Shown piece after piece: positions 41,513 through 51,107 of a DNA stretch of 64,000 nucleotides (position 1 is its first letter; every line of letters begins with the position of its first letter). This DNA comes from Firmicutes bacterium ADurb.Bin193. Lineage in GTDB: Bacteria > Bacillota > Clostridia > Monoglobales > Firm-18. The stretch lies in assembly GCA_002070105.1 (NCBI GenBank), contig MWCQ01000007.1, positions 56,274 to 120,273 of the forward strand, read 5' to 3'. The translations under genes were made by a program, and so were the position numbers. The notes under the pieces were generated by a model. The model was not told the origin of the DNA. It searched no databases and saw only the letters and a program-made list of their open reading frames with translations.

Positions 41513-43912
41513 TTATTTTTTTGTGGTAATAACAACCGTTTCGGTTTCTTCAATCCATTGCACATCCGCGCCGAAAGATTCGCTTACGAATCTTAACGGA
41601 ACCAATGTTCTGTCATTGATAATGGTTGCGGGCACATCCAATGTCTTTTCCACATTGTTGATTTTCGCAACATTGCTGCCTATTTTCAGTACCGCGACAA
41701 AACTGCCTTTTGTGGCGGTTACGGTTTGTGTTGCCTCCTCCCACTCTACCTTTGCGCCAAGTGTTTCAAAAATAGCCCTCATCGGTACCATTGTCCTGTC
41801 ACTAATAAGCATGGGCGGCTGATCGAATTTTTGCAAAACGCCATCAATGATAACCTTTATACCCTCAACATCCTGTGTATTAACAGTCGGTGTAGGAGTC
41901 GGAACCGTCGAATTGCCCGCACCAGGATTAACGGTAACCTGAATAAATTTTACGGGATTCGAATTTATCTTTACCAGATAATCTGACGCATTCTTTATCT
42001 CTTTACTTCCGGTACCGTTGAAGTTTGTAAGCTCTTTTACCTTTACCATAAACCGGTCGGAAACAGGCGCAACGGATTCGAGAATGTTGATAGCGCGTAC
42101 AGTCGCAATATAGTTGAGCGGATTAAGGGCGGCCTCTAAAACCGCTTCCGCTTCGGCTTTGTAAACATCTATGGTCACAAGCACCCTTGCAGCGGCAAGC
42201 TTTAAGGATATTGTGCCTGTTAAGCACTCTTTAAGCTTTGCGGTCGCATCACTGTCATTTTTAATATGGTCCTTAAGGATATAACACCCGGTTGCGGCCC
42301 AGTAACGAACACTGTCATGCTCACTTGCCGAAAGCCTTGCCTTAAGCTCGTTAAGATAAGCCGGATCGCCGCTTGCCGCCATATCCGCCGTTTCTTTAAC
42401 CCTTGCATACGGGAAGGACGGTGAATTGACAACATCATACGCATTGTTGCTGCCGCTGAGTGTCAACTGCTCCTCCTCGGGAAGCGCCATGCCGACATCT
42501 TTATACTTGTTTTGATAATCGTCCATAATAGCGCGCATTTCTTTAAGTACATCGCTGTATTTCGGGTCATAGGCAAGATTCTTTATCTCATGCGGGTCGC
42601 TTTCCCTATCATAAAGCTCTTCGTATGTTTTTGTGCTGAAATACCACTTCTGGTCGTCATTGAGCGTTCCCTTTTTATACTCCTCCCACATTGAATGATA
42701 TGCGGGCTGGTCGTCGGCATATACCAGATACTGCATGTGCGGCAAGAACGGCTGATAGTTTCGTATATATTCGTACTTCTTATTGTTCACCGCTCTGATA
42801 GTTTCAAACCGCGTATCGGCGCGGCCTACGAATTTAAAGATATGCTCGTTTGTCTGGGCTTTATCACCCATAAACGCTTTGCCCTGCATATATGAGGGAA
42901 TCGGTGTATTCGTAAGACTCAGCATTGTCGGCGCAAGGTCAACAAAGCTGACAAGACGGTCGGTTTTTCCGCCGAGGCTTTGCTTTAAGTCATCAGGCAG
43001 CAGGTATTGATACTTTTTCGGAACTCTTACCACAAAAGGAACATTCGTACCTCTGTCATGGGGGTAACGCTTCATACCCGGCATTACGCCGCCGTGGTCG
43101 CCGTAGAAAAACACAATGGTATCATCCCAAAGACCCTGGCTTTTTAATTTGTTGATGTATCCTCCCGCAGTGCTATCCATTTTGTTCGCATTTTCGTATT
43201 CCTTCGCCCACGACTTTCTGAAAATCTCATTGTCGGGATGATACGGAAAGGACTTGTTAACCTGATTGTCCGAGATTTTAAACAGCTGGGACTCATGTGT
43301 TGTGCTTATATTATATACCTGGAAAAACGGCTTTGTTTTATCCGTTCGGTTGTAATAGTGTGCCGAACCGCCGCTGCTGTTCCACGCCTCACTGACATAT
43401 TTGCCGGCATTCCTTAAATTATAGTCCGTTTTGTTGTTGTTAAAGGTATCATAGCCGTTATCCCTGAGATACTTCGGAAAGCCTTTCAAAAACGCAGGCA
43501 TTGTGTGAGTGCTTCTGTGATGCTCACCGCCAATCGTGTTGGAAAACATTCCAGTAAAAATCGTGGTTCGAGCCGGCGAACAAATCGGCGCATTCGCAAA
43601 GGCATTGGTAAAAACCAGTCCTTCCTTTGTTCCGTCTGCCGACACCGCATTCGCCAACGCATCAATGTTGGGAGTTTTTGCATTAGGATCGCCGTAGCAC
43701 CCTAAAAACGGGCTGAAATCCTCGCAGGTAATCCATAAAATATTCGGTTTGGGGCTTGCCTCGGCGGCAGCTTCAACGCCAATGCTGCCCGTTGGGGCGC
43801 TGTTTGCTATGCACGCACCCGCTAATGCAAGCATCATACCTTTTTTGGAAAGCGACCTCCCCCATGACTCAAGCTGTTCAAATTTAGTGCCTGTCTTGCC
43901 TGAACTTAACAT
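41513..43912 (-). CDS. Exported sulfatase with C-terminal copper-amine-oxidase-N-like domain
   Basis: This 799-aa protein has an N-terminal export segment (KKGMMLALAGACIANSA at about 24-40), a sulfatase domain from about 55 (PNILWITCEDFSPFLGCYG) with NAPICSPARTTIFTG, where the cysteine of CxPxR would become formylglycine, and FFYGDHGGVMPGMKRYPHDRG. The layout resembles heparan N-sulfatase-like enzymes. After a helical region and a short TP linker the C-terminus (about 685-799) carries the stalk domain often annotated Cu_amine_oxidN1 (DRTMVPMRAIFETLGAKVEW, DRTLVPLRFVSESFGADVQW), common on clostridial surface proteins. No sulfatase-maturing enzyme is in the window. Confidence 0.88.
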   Translation of the reverse strand: MLSSGKTGTKFEQLESWGRSLSKKGMMLALAGACIANSAPTGSIGVEAAAEASPKPNILWITCEDFSPFLGCYGDPNAKTPNIDALANAVSADGTKEGLVFTNAFANAPICSPARTTIFTGMFSNTIGGEHHRSTHTMPAFLKGFPKYLRDNGYDTFNNNKTDYNLRNAGKYVSEAWNSSGGSAHYYNRTDKTKPFFQVYNISTTHESQLFKISDNQVNKSFPYHPDNEIFRKSWAKEYENANKMDSTAGGYINKLKSQGLWDDTIVFFYGDHGGVMPGMKRYPHDRGTNVPFVVRVPKKYQYLLPDDLKQSLGGKTDRLVSFVDLAPTMLSLTNTPIPSYMQGKAFMGDKAQTNEHIFKFVGRADTRFETIRAVNNKKYEYIRNYQPFLPHMQYLVYADDQPAYHSMWEEYKKGTLNDDQKWYFSTKTYEELYDRESDPHEIKNLAYDPKYSDVLKEMRAIMDDYQNKYKDVGMALPEEEQLTLSGSNNAYDVVNSPSFPYARVKETADMAASGDPAYLNELKARLSASEHDSVRYWAATGCYILKDHIKNDSDATAKLKECLTGTISLKLAAARVLVTIDVYKAEAEAVLEAALNPLNYIATVRAINILESVAPVSDRFMVKVKELTNFNGTGSKEIKNASDYLVKINSNPVKFIQVTVNPGAGNSTVPTPTPTVNTQDVEGIKVIIDGVLQKFDQPPMLISDRTMVPMRAIFETLGAKVEWEEATQTVTATKGSFVAVLKIGSNVAKINNVEKTLDVPATIINDRTLVPLRFVSESFGADVQWIEETETVVITTKK

Positions 43913-44125
43913 TTTTATCCTCCTTGTTGTTAGAAAAATGAATGTAAAATCAGCCCCCGATTAAGGAGGGCATGCTGAAAAAGTAATTTATCAAATAATA
44001 TCAAAGCTTTTAAGGTCTTTTACAGTGTCCGTCCGCATGATTTTTGACCTGCAACCGTCAAAACCCATACAGATTGCATAGCGGCGCTATGACCGCAGCC
44101 CTATGAAAAACTCCGTTTTTTCGGT

Positions 44126-45460
44126 TCAGCCTAAGTACCCTTGCTTTAGATATTCGCTGTATACATCCGAAAATTCTTGGACTTTTTGCGAATATTCCTC
44201 GTTTGTCAAAAGGTTTTCCATTTCAAGAGGCTGTTTCATAATATCATAAAACTGCAAGCTGTCCTTCCCGCCGAAATATTTAACCAATTTATATCTGCCG
44301 TCCGTTATCATATCGCCTATCTTGCTTTCAACCTTCAGATACTTGCGCCAAGGTGTATTCTCTATGCCCTCCGCAAGCAGTTTTACCGAACTGCCCTCAA
44401 GGGACTTCTGAGGCTCTATTCCCGCATAATCATATATTGTCGGCAATAAATCCAGTCCGTTCGATATTAAGTGCTTGTTATCAACGGCGCCTGCGTTTTT
44501 CATACCTTTATACGATATAATAAAAGGTACTTTTACCGACTCCTCGTAAAGAACGGTTTTGTGCTCCATTCTGTGCGACGAATCCATATCGCCGTGGTCG
44601 CTTGTAAAAATTACAACCGTATTATCCTCTTTGCCCGTATCCCTTAGCGTTTTTAATAATGTATCTATATGCAAATCGACCAGTTCGGTCAGCTTTATGT
44701 ATAGCCATCTGTGAATTTTCCAGTCGGCGTCGGAATAATTTTCCCTTGCCCTCATTCTGAAGCCGTCCTGTTCGAGCATATCCGCAATCGCCTGCGCTTC
44801 ACCCTTTTGAACCTCATAATTGTCTGGGAGCTTAATGCTATCTATAAGTGACTTCTTTTCGCTTTCGTCCATTTTATTAAACTCTTGCATATACCCTTTC
44901 AGTATCTCCATAGCTTTAGGCAATACACTGACTACTCTTTTCTCTTTTTCGGTATAGGCAAAATCCGAAATTGCTTTTAAGCAAATATCATGGGGATTTA
45001 CAAAGGATGCGAACATTAAAAACGGCTTATCCCTGTCCTTTTTCAAAAACTCACAACATTCATGCAGCAAGGTTTCGCGCGAATCATTCGTAATAATGTC
45101 AAACCCAAGCTCCGCGGCGCTAAAGCCGGGGAAATGCTCCTTCCCGCCATATACGGCATCATAGCCGTTTTGTTTGAATATTTTTCCCACACCCTCCGCA
45201 TATATGTGATCCTTAATTCCGGTTGTTGTGTCTTTATAGTGATTGTCCCGCACATTTATATAACTCGGATATTTTGATGTTACAAAGCTGAACCTTGAAG
45301 GCAAACAGACGGGGTTTGTGCAATATGTACGGTCAAAGCTCACACCGTTTTTTTCAAGATAATCTATTCCCGGCGTTTTCAGATTGTTGTCACATCTTCT
45401 GCTGACCATTTTATAGCTTTGCTGGTCAGTTAAGATAACTAAAATGTTGGGTTTTTTCAT
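44126..45460 (-). CDS. Sulfatase family hydrolase, cytoplasmic type
   Basis: The 444-aa protein starts KKPNILVILTDQQSYKMVSR with metal-binding aspartate, then has NPVCLPSRFSFVTSKYPS with the CxPSR motif for formylglycine formation, YAVYGGKEHFPG-like metal/substrate residues and FTSDHGDMDSSHRMEHKTVLYEE. These mark an alkaline-phosphatase-superfamily sulfatase. No signal peptide is seen, so its substrate should be imported or intracellular, unlike the neighbour. It could instead be a phosphonate monoesterase-like hydrolase, as such enzymes share the motif. It has its own promoter and is separated from the first sulfatase by 213 bases in which I see nothing further. Confidence 0.85.
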   Translation of the reverse strand: MKKPNILVILTDQQSYKMVSRRCDNNLKTPGIDYLEKNGVSFDRTYCTNPVCLPSRFSFVTSKYPSYINVRDNHYKDTTTGIKDHIYAEGVGKIFKQNGYDAVYGGKEHFPGFSAAELGFDIITNDSRETLLHECCEFLKKDRDKPFLMFASFVNPHDICLKAISDFAYTEKEKRVVSVLPKAMEILKGYMQEFNKMDESEKKSLIDSIKLPDNYEVQKGEAQAIADMLEQDGFRMRARENYSDADWKIHRWLYIKLTELVDLHIDTLLKTLRDTGKEDNTVVIFTSDHGDMDSSHRMEHKTVLYEESVKVPFIISYKGMKNAGAVDNKHLISNGLDLLPTIYDYAGIEPQKSLEGSSVKLLAEGIENTPWRKYLKVESKIGDMITDGRYKLVKYFGGKDSLQFYDIMKQPLEMENLLTNEEYSQKVQEFSDVYSEYLKQGYLG

Positions 45461-45505
45461 GCGTACAGCTCACTTTCGTTCTAAATATAATAATGCTCTT
45501 TTTAT

Positions 45506-45533
45506 ATTGTATCACAGGCAAAACAAATGTCAA
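45506..45533 (-). promoter_or_regulatory. Sigma-A-type promoter of the second sulfatase gene
   Basis: On the minus strand a consensus TTGACA (45533-45528) and TACAAT (45511-45506) are 16 bases apart, about 45 bases before the start codon. Confidence 0.75.
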
Positions 45534-45596
45534 CTTTACCGATGCAACTGCTTAAAATTTCCTCTGCATTTTTTTAATAAACTCAGGCTTTTTCGG

Positions 45597-45634
45597 AAAA
45601 AATTCGCCCCCGGAACAATACCACGGGCGAAATT
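45597..45634 (-). terminator. Terminator after the M48 protease gene
   Basis: A stem of TTCGCCC and GGGCGAA with AT extensions and a GC-rich loop lies about 50 bases past the protease stop. On the minus strand it ends in GAATTTTTTCC, a six-base T run. Confidence 0.7.
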
Positions 45635-45683
45635 AGTGTAGTATTATGCTTCTAACTGACCAATATGATATGTTTTTTGCTTT

Positions 45684-46643
45684 TTAGAACAGCTTACCCG
45701 GTATCCACGGGTTTTTTAACGCTCTTATGCGCTTTGGAAGTATGGGATGGGTGGATAACAAATTTACAACCCATATCCAAAATCCCTTTGCATTGTTCGA
45801 GCTTTCCAGATAATCCTCCAAATTTGTATTTTTATATAAATGCTTCCCCATGGTCAATGCCATTAAAGCTTCTATTCCGTTATCCTGACTTACCGCCTGA
45901 GCCAACCTGTCGCAACTGTATTCACGAACACGGGACAAAACATGTCCTATAATCGGTAAAACCTGTGAAAGAATAACGGTATAGCGAATCCAGATAGATA
46001 CATGCCTCAGTCTGATGTGTGACATTTCATGCGCCAGTACAAACCCTATTGACGATAAATCGTTATACTGCCTGTAAGCAATTTCAAGCAAATCAATGTT
46101 TATAATTATAAATTTCTTCCGTATAACATTGGAAGCGAAAGCATTTAATACTCCGTTTTCCTGAATGAGATATATTTCGGGCACTTTTTTCAGTCCCAAA
46201 ATTTTAGCGTATTTTACCCCCAAATCGTAAATCTCGCTGAATTGATTGGGTGTTACTTTAACTGCTCTTGCTTTCAGGTGGGCATAATAGTACTCCAACG
46301 CCGCTACCGTAAACAGGATAAGAGTTATTACGGTTATGTAGATTTTAATTTTTTGTTGGTTTTTCGGTTCGTACCATATTTCTTCAAACAGCGACCTGAC
46401 TTCGGACTGCTCAATTTCGTCCACGGTGATTTCCCGCTGTTCGGCGATTACGGTCAGTTGCTGATAAAAAGAATTGATTTCACCGATAAACCATGATGCT
46501 ACAACAATTATTGCTATTATATTGATAATTACGGCAATGATATAAACCCGCCGTTCTTTTGGGTGCCGAATAAAGTTGATATCCTTTTGCGTTAAAGTCT
46601 CCTTTTGTGCGGTTAGTTGTTGTAAATCTATTATAATAATCAC
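45684..46643 (-). CDS. M48 family membrane metallopeptidase
   Basis: The 319-aa protein has two membrane segments early (about 36-56 and 108-125), the conserved VKYAKILGLKKVPEIYLIQE, FASNVIRKKFIIIN and the zinc site FVLAHEMSHIRLRH (HExxH), followed by VREYSCDRLAQ with the third ligand and THPILPKRIRAL. M48 enzymes of the HtpX/Ste24 type degrade damaged membrane or secreted proteins. The start is unclear: a GTG at 46643 overlaps the ribosome binding site GAGGTGA, whose ideal spacing points to non-standard ATA/ATT codons. It follows cheB by about 80 bases. Confidence 0.85.
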   Translation of the reverse strand: MIIIIDLQQLTAQKETLTQKDINFIRHPKERRVYIIAVIINIIAIIVVASWFIGEINSFYQQLTVIAEQREITVDEIEQSEVRSLFEEIWYEPKNQQKIKIYITVITLILFTVAALEYYYAHLKARAVKVTPNQFSEIYDLGVKYAKILGLKKVPEIYLIQENGVLNAFASNVIRKKFIIINIDLLEIAYRQYNDLSSIGFVLAHEMSHIRLRHVSIWIRYTVILSQVLPIIGHVLSRVREYSCDRLAQAVSQDNGIEALMALTMGKHLYKNTNLEDYLESSNNAKGFWIWVVNLLSTHPILPKRIRALKNPWIPGKLF

Positions 46644-46725
46644 CTCACTAAAAATATAATATACCTATACATAATTTATACCTGCCGCTGCCGCAACGGT
46701 ATTCTCCCTTGTAAACTCCATTTTC

Positions 46726-47757
46726 TTAAAGGGTCTGAATAATATAATCCGCAATTTTACCCAGCGGGAGTATTCTGTCGGCGGCGCCTATTTTTACCGC
46801 TTCCTTCGGCATTCCGTAGACAACGCAGGTTTTTTCATCCTGCACAATGGTATGTGCGCCTTTTGTTTTCATATTAAGAAGCCCTGCGGCGCCGTCGCGA
46901 CCCATACCTGTCAACAAGACACCTACGGAATCTTTACCCATCGTCTCCGAAACGGAATCAAACAAAATATCAACGGACGGACAATGTCCGTTCACCTTTT
47001 CACCCTCAAAGCAGCGTACAATAGGGAAATCACCTTTTTTTGCGACCGCCATGTGCATACCGCCGGGAGCGATTAAAACCTTACCCGGAAGTATAAATTC
47101 ACCGTCCTCCGCTTCCTTTACATCCATTTTGCAAACAGTATTAAGACGCTCGGCATACATTTTTGTAAATGTCGGAGGCATATGCAAAACCACAACAATC
47201 CCCGGCATCTCTTTCGGAAGAGCACACAATACCCCTAAAATAGCTTCTGTTCCGCCGGTAGATGCGCCTATTGCTATAATTTTTTCGGTTGCTTTATTAA
47301 AAGTATTATTGTGACCGGAAAAAACGGATGGTTTTGAGACGAGCTTTGACTTTTTCGCCATTTTTACTATTGAGGCTATTTTTATTTTTGTTATTAATTC
47401 ATTGCCGAAGAATTCTACGCCGGTTTTTGCCCAATTGTTCGGCTTTGCAACAAAATCAACAGCCCCTGCGTTCAAAGCATCAAAGACACTGCTGCTGATT
47501 GAGCTTACCATTACAACGGGTATCGGATGCTTAGGCAGAAGCTGCTTCAAAAACTCTATTCCGCTCATTTTCGGCATTTCAACATCAAGTGTTATAACAT
47601 CGGGTTTTAATTTTTCGATTTTATCAATGGCTTCAATCGGGTCGTTAGCCATACCGACAACTTCGATACTGCCTTCTTCTGTCAGCATGTTCGCAATAGT
47701 ATGCCTGAACAGTATTGAATCATCAACTATAAATACCCCTATTTTGTCTTTATTCAT
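46726..47757 (-). CDS. cheB: Chemotaxis protein-glutamate methylesterase/deamidase CheB
   Basis: The 343-aa protein has a receiver domain with IVDDS at 10-14, phospho-acceptor D58 in TLDVEMPKMSG and VAKPNNW, then a methylesterase domain with IGASTGGTEAI (catalytic Ser), VVLHMPPTFT (His) and LTGMGRDGAAG (Asp). CheB removes methyl groups from, and deamidates, chemoreceptor glutamates for adaptation. The inter-domain linker (about 135-160) is normal. It follows cheR by two bases, so both adaptation enzymes come from the same transcript as the receptor. Confidence 0.95.
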   Translation of the reverse strand: MNKDKIGVFIVDDSILFRHTIANMLTEEGSIEVVGMANDPIEAIDKIEKLKPDVITLDVEMPKMSGIEFLKQLLPKHPIPVVMVSSISSSVFDALNAGAVDFVAKPNNWAKTGVEFFGNELITKIKIASIVKMAKKSKLVSKPSVFSGHNNTFNKATEKIIAIGASTGGTEAILGVLCALPKEMPGIVVVLHMPPTFTKMYAERLNTVCKMDVKEAEDGEFILPGKVLIAPGGMHMAVAKKGDFPIVRCFEGEKVNGHCPSVDILFDSVSETMGKDSVGVLLTGMGRDGAAGLLNMKTKGAHTIVQDEKTCVVYGMPKEAVKIGAADRILPLGKIADYIIQTL

Positions 47758-47759
47758 TA

Positions 47760-48578
47760 TTAATCAATTCCCTTTTGATAGACGGATGGAATTATATATC
47801 TGAATTTCGAATCATCTCTGTTTATTATCTCCGAATGTCCGATAAACAGGTAACCGCCCGGCTCCATAATATTATACAGTTTATTAATGAGTGTTTTGCG
47901 TGTTTCATAATCAAAATATATCATTACATTCCTGCAAAAAATTATGTGAAATTTCTTTTTGAAGGGGAAAATGCCGTCCATCAGGTTAAACGACCTGAAT
48001 ATGACTTCATTTTTTATATCCTCCGAAACTTCAAATTTACCGTCGGATATGCTTTGAAAATATCTCAGCTTCCATACGGGAGAAAGCCCTTTAAGCTCAT
48101 CGGCGGTGTAAATCCCCTTTGCGGCATGTTCCAAAGCCCTGACGGAAATATCCGTCGCCAGTATTTTGGTGTCCCAAGCGGATTTTTTGTTGCCGAAATA
48201 ATCGGCAATTATCATTGCAAGCGTGTATGGCTCCTCGCCGGTAGAACAACCTGCGCTCCATACACGCAAATCGTAATCCTTTATATTATTCTCAAAAAAG
48301 GGCAGTACTTTTGACATGAGAAAATCAAAGTGCTTGGATTCTCTCATAAAAAAAGTGTGGTTTGTGGTAAGTTTGTTTACAAGCTCCGTAATTTCGGTTT
48401 TGGTCGGATCGCTAAACGCCTCGAAAAAATATTCGGAAAAACTGTGATAGCCTTTTGCGCTCAGCATAAGTCCAAGCCTTCCCTCAACAAGGCTTTTTTT
48501 GTTGAAAAGATTTATACCGTAATTGCTTTTTATAAAGTCTGCAAGTAAAAGAAATTCGTCATTCGTTATTTTTAACAC
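47760..48578 (-). CDS. cheR: Chemotaxis protein methyltransferase CheR
   Basis: The 272-aa protein has the N-terminal helical CheR_N part (residues 1-70, LADFIKSNYGINL) and the SAM-binding domain with TFFMRESKHFDFL, VWSAGCSTGEEPYTLAM, ILATDISVRALEHA, FRSFNLMDG and IIFCRNVMIYFD. It methylates receptor glutamates with S-adenosylmethionine. The short pentapeptide-binding beta subdomain is present only in brief form. It lies between the chemoreceptor gene and cheB. Confidence 0.95.
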   Translation of the reverse strand: MLKITNDEFLLLADFIKSNYGINLFNKKSLVEGRLGLMLSAKGYHSFSEYFFEAFSDPTKTEITELVNKLTTNHTFFMRESKHFDFLMSKVLPFFENNIKDYDLRVWSAGCSTGEEPYTLAMIIADYFGNKKSAWDTKILATDISVRALEHAAKGIYTADELKGLSPVWKLRYFQSISDGKFEVSEDIKNEVIFRSFNLMDGIFPFKKKFHIIFCRNVMIYFDYETRKTLINKLYNIMEPGGYLFIGHSEIINRDDSKFRYIIPSVYQKGID

Positions 48579-48614
48579 TATATCACCGCAATACTGATAT
48601 GGCGCCTGTACGCC

Positions 48615-50558
48615 TTAATATTTACCAAACTCATTATCGCTAACGGCCTTTTTGCTTTTGGCCTTTTGTTTATCCGTCTTTACCTTGTCGGAGCGTGCCG
48701 AATCCGACAGACTTAAGTTCAGATGGTTATATGTACTGTTTATAAACTCGTCTTTAAGCTCAAACCTTTCAACCATTTGCTTCAAAAGACCTGCCTGTCC
48801 GGACAACTCCTCGCTTGCGGCCGCACTCTCCTCTGCGGTTGCCGAGTTGGTCTGAATTACCATGGATACCTGCTCTATTCCTTTGTTTATCTGCACAATG
48901 GCGGATGCCTGTTCGTTGGAGGCAACGGAAATATCGCCGATAAAACTTGCGGCATTGCTTACGCCTTCACAGATATTATTCAGCGCATCGGCTGTGCTTG
49001 CGGCTATTGTTATGCCGTTTTTAACCTTGGCAATCGAAGTTTCAATCAATTCCGCGGTTTCCTTTGCGGCCTCGGCGCTTCTTGAGGCAAGGTTTCTTAC
49101 CTCCTCGGCAACAACGGCAAAGCCCTTTCCGTGCTGTCCCGCTCTTGCCGCTTCCACCGCTGCATTGAGCGACAGGATATTGGTCTGGAACGCTATCTCA
49201 TCTATAACCTTAATTACCTTGTAAATGTTGGCGGCGGCAGAGTCTATTTCATTCATTGAAACAAGCATTTCTTTCATATATTCATTGCCTTGCTCGGCGT
49301 TATTCTTTACACTCTGCGCCATTTCGCTCGCCCGTGCCGCATTACCCGCGTTTTCCTTCGTCTGCTCGGCAATCTGTGCGATAGATGTGGTCAATTCCTC
49401 GATTGAGCTTGCCTGCTCCGTCGCACCCTGTGAGAGTGACTGGCTTCCGTTAGCAACGCTTTGAGAGCTTAACAGAACCTGTTCGGAGGCATTGTTTATC
49501 TCGCTTATATAAGCGGAAAGGGCATCAAGCGTTCTGTTAAGGGTATCCTTTATCTCTGCATGGTCGCCCTTATAGTCGCCCTCCAAACGATAGGTGAGAT
49601 TCCCTCTCGACATCTCCTTAAGCACAAACGCGGCCTCATTTATCGGCTCTACCATAGCTTTAAGTGTATTATTTATACCCTCAACAATCGCTCTGTATTC
49701 GCCGCTGTGCTTTGAGGCATCCGCCCTGGCGCTGAGTATTCCTTCAAGCGCAGAGTTTACCAGCATATTGGTATCATCCGACAAATTCTTTAAGGATGCG
49801 ATTATTTGCCTGAACGCATCGGCAAGAATTCCCACCTCGTCCGTTGCATCAACATCCAAATCAACATCGAGCTCTCCGTTTGATACCGAATTTGCTACCT
49901 TAAGCATCTTGTTAAGCGGTACGGTAATGCTCTTTGATACGGTATATCCCAAAGCGAAAACCATTAAAATGCCTAAAAATACAACGGCAAACATCAGGCC
50001 GGAGCCGCTTTCGGCAAGGTCATTGGTGGCTTCAAGTGTATTATTTGCAAGAGTTGTTTTTTCACTGATTAAACCGGCTATTTCCGTATTAACCGCCTCT
50101 GCCGCCGTGTTAATATCGGTAAACAGCAAAGTAGTCTGCTCCGTCCGGGCTAAAGAATTAAAATCGGTTGCCTTTTTTACGGAATTATTATAGTCATCCA
50201 ATAGTTGCTTAAGGTGCGCGGTTTCACTGCTATTCTTGTTGGTTTCGTCAAGTTTGGATAAATAAGAGTTAATCTCACTTTGCTGTTTTTTTATGCTTTG
50301 CACTTTGCGGGCAAAAGCTTCACCGTCGGAGGATAACAGACCCCTGACTTCATTATGAAGCTCAAAAAAATCACTGCTGATACTGCCAAGATAACTAAGC
50401 GGCATTGTGCTTTGACTGTACAGCAATAAATCATTCGCAATAATCCTTTCGCGGACAATAACACCTACTATACCGCCTACCGCCCCAATCATACCGATTA
50501 AAATAAAGCATATTGTCAACTTTAAAGAAATTTTTATCCTGCCCAGCAATTTTATCAT
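48615..50558 (-). CDS. Methyl-accepting chemotaxis protein
   Basis: From the ATG at 50558 (AGGAG eight bases before) the 647-aa receptor has an N-terminal membrane segment (about 11-33), a four-helix-bundle-type outer sensor domain (about 34-185), a second segment ([19 protein letters not shown], about 186-205) and HAMP. A long helical part with a second HAMP-like stretch ([19 protein letters not shown]) follows, then the signalling tip [20 protein letters not shown] with [15 protein letters not shown]. Its ligand is not predictable. No C-terminal CheR-binding pentapeptide is evident; the tail is basic ([11 protein letters not shown]). It is encoded with cheW upstream and cheR downstream. Confidence 0.93.
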   Translation of the reverse strand: MIKLLGRIKISLKLTICFILIGMIGAVGGIVGVIVRERIIANDLLLYSQSTMPLSYLGSISSDFFELHNEVRGLLSSDGEAFARKVQSIKKQQSEINSYLSKLDETNKNSSETAHLKQLLDDYNNSVKKATDFNSLARTEQTTLLFTDINTAAEAVNTEIAGLISEKTTLANNTLEATNDLAESGSGLMFAVVFLGILMVFALGYTVSKSITVPLNKMLKVANSVSNGELDVDLDVDATDEVGILADAFRQIIASLKNLSDDTNMLVNSALEGILSARADASKHSGEYRAIVEGINNTLKAMVEPINEAAFVLKEMSRGNLTYRLEGDYKGDHAEIKDTLNRTLDALSAYISEINNASEQVLLSSQSVANGSQSLSQGATEQASSIEELTTSIAQIAEQTKENAGNAARASEMAQSVKNNAEQGNEYMKEMLVSMNEIDSAAANIYKVIKVIDEIAFQTNILSLNAAVEAARAGQHGKGFAVVAEEVRNLASRSAEAAKETAELIETSIAKVKNGITIAASTADALNNICEGVSNAASFIGDISVASNEQASAIVQINKGIEQVSMVIQTNSATAEESAAASEELSGQAGLLKQMVERFELKDEFINSTYNHLNLSLSDSARSDKVKTDKQKAKSKKAVSDNEFGKY

Positions 50559-50609
50559 ACCCAACGCTCCTTTTATTATTTTCACGCTTCGACGAAAATG
50601 AATTCCGCA

Positions 50610-51101
50610 TTACTTTTTCTCTTTTGTTTTACTGATTTCTTCTTCATCAATCAGTTTTTCAAAGTCTATCAGTAGCCTTTTGTTTTTCCCCGATTTACTT
50701 ATCCCTTTAACAAAAACATTGTGATATCCGTCTTTTTTTCGGGGCGGGGGGAGTATTTCCTCGGATGTAATCGTTGCCACTTCGATTGCATTGTCAACTA
50801 TAACCCCAAGACACACATCCCGATAATTCAGTATTACAACGGATGTTCTTGCAGTATACTCCGTCGGCTTATTCTTAAAGCGCATCCTTATATCCATAAC
50901 AGGATAAATATTTCCCCTTAGATTTATAATGCCCTTGATATAATCGGGAAGCTTGGGTACAGGGGTAATATCGTGCATACCCACAATCTCGATAACATAT
51001 TTAAGGTCTATCCCGAATATCTCATTGTCAACCGAAAACAAAAGATACTTATCTTTTAATGTATCCTCCTCCACATAATCAGCGGACGACAATTCCTGCA
51101 C
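50610..51101 (-). CDS. cheW: Chemotaxis coupling protein CheW
   Basis: A 163-aa CheW: KYLLFSVDNEIFGIDLKYV near residue 18, IEIVGMHDITPVPKLPDYI, KGIINLRGNIYPVMDIRMRF and LGVIVDNAIEVATITSEEI. It links receptor and CheA. The first 16 residues are acidic, and the C-terminus is Lys/Glu-rich. The start is a GTG at 51101; GGGGG lies about eleven bases upstream at the end of cheA, six bases away. Confidence 0.93.
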   Translation of the reverse strand: MQELSSADYVEEDTLKDKYLLFSVDNEIFGIDLKYVIEIVGMHDITPVPKLPDYIKGIINLRGNIYPVMDIRMRFKNKPTEYTARTSVVILNYRDVCLGVIVDNAIEVATITSEEILPPPRKKDGYHNVFVKGISKSGKNKRLLIDFEKLIDEEEISKTKEKK

Positions 51102-51107
51102 GATGAC

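Noticed and set aside
46665..46721. 18-residue peptide frame (MEFTRENTVAAAAG...) between cheB and the M48 gene
   Set aside because: No ribosome binding site and too short to support without conservation data.
49594..50193. 199-codon plus-strand frame opposite the chemoreceptor
   Set aside because: Antisense shadow; its Ser/Ala/Ile-rich content is the complement of receptor helices.
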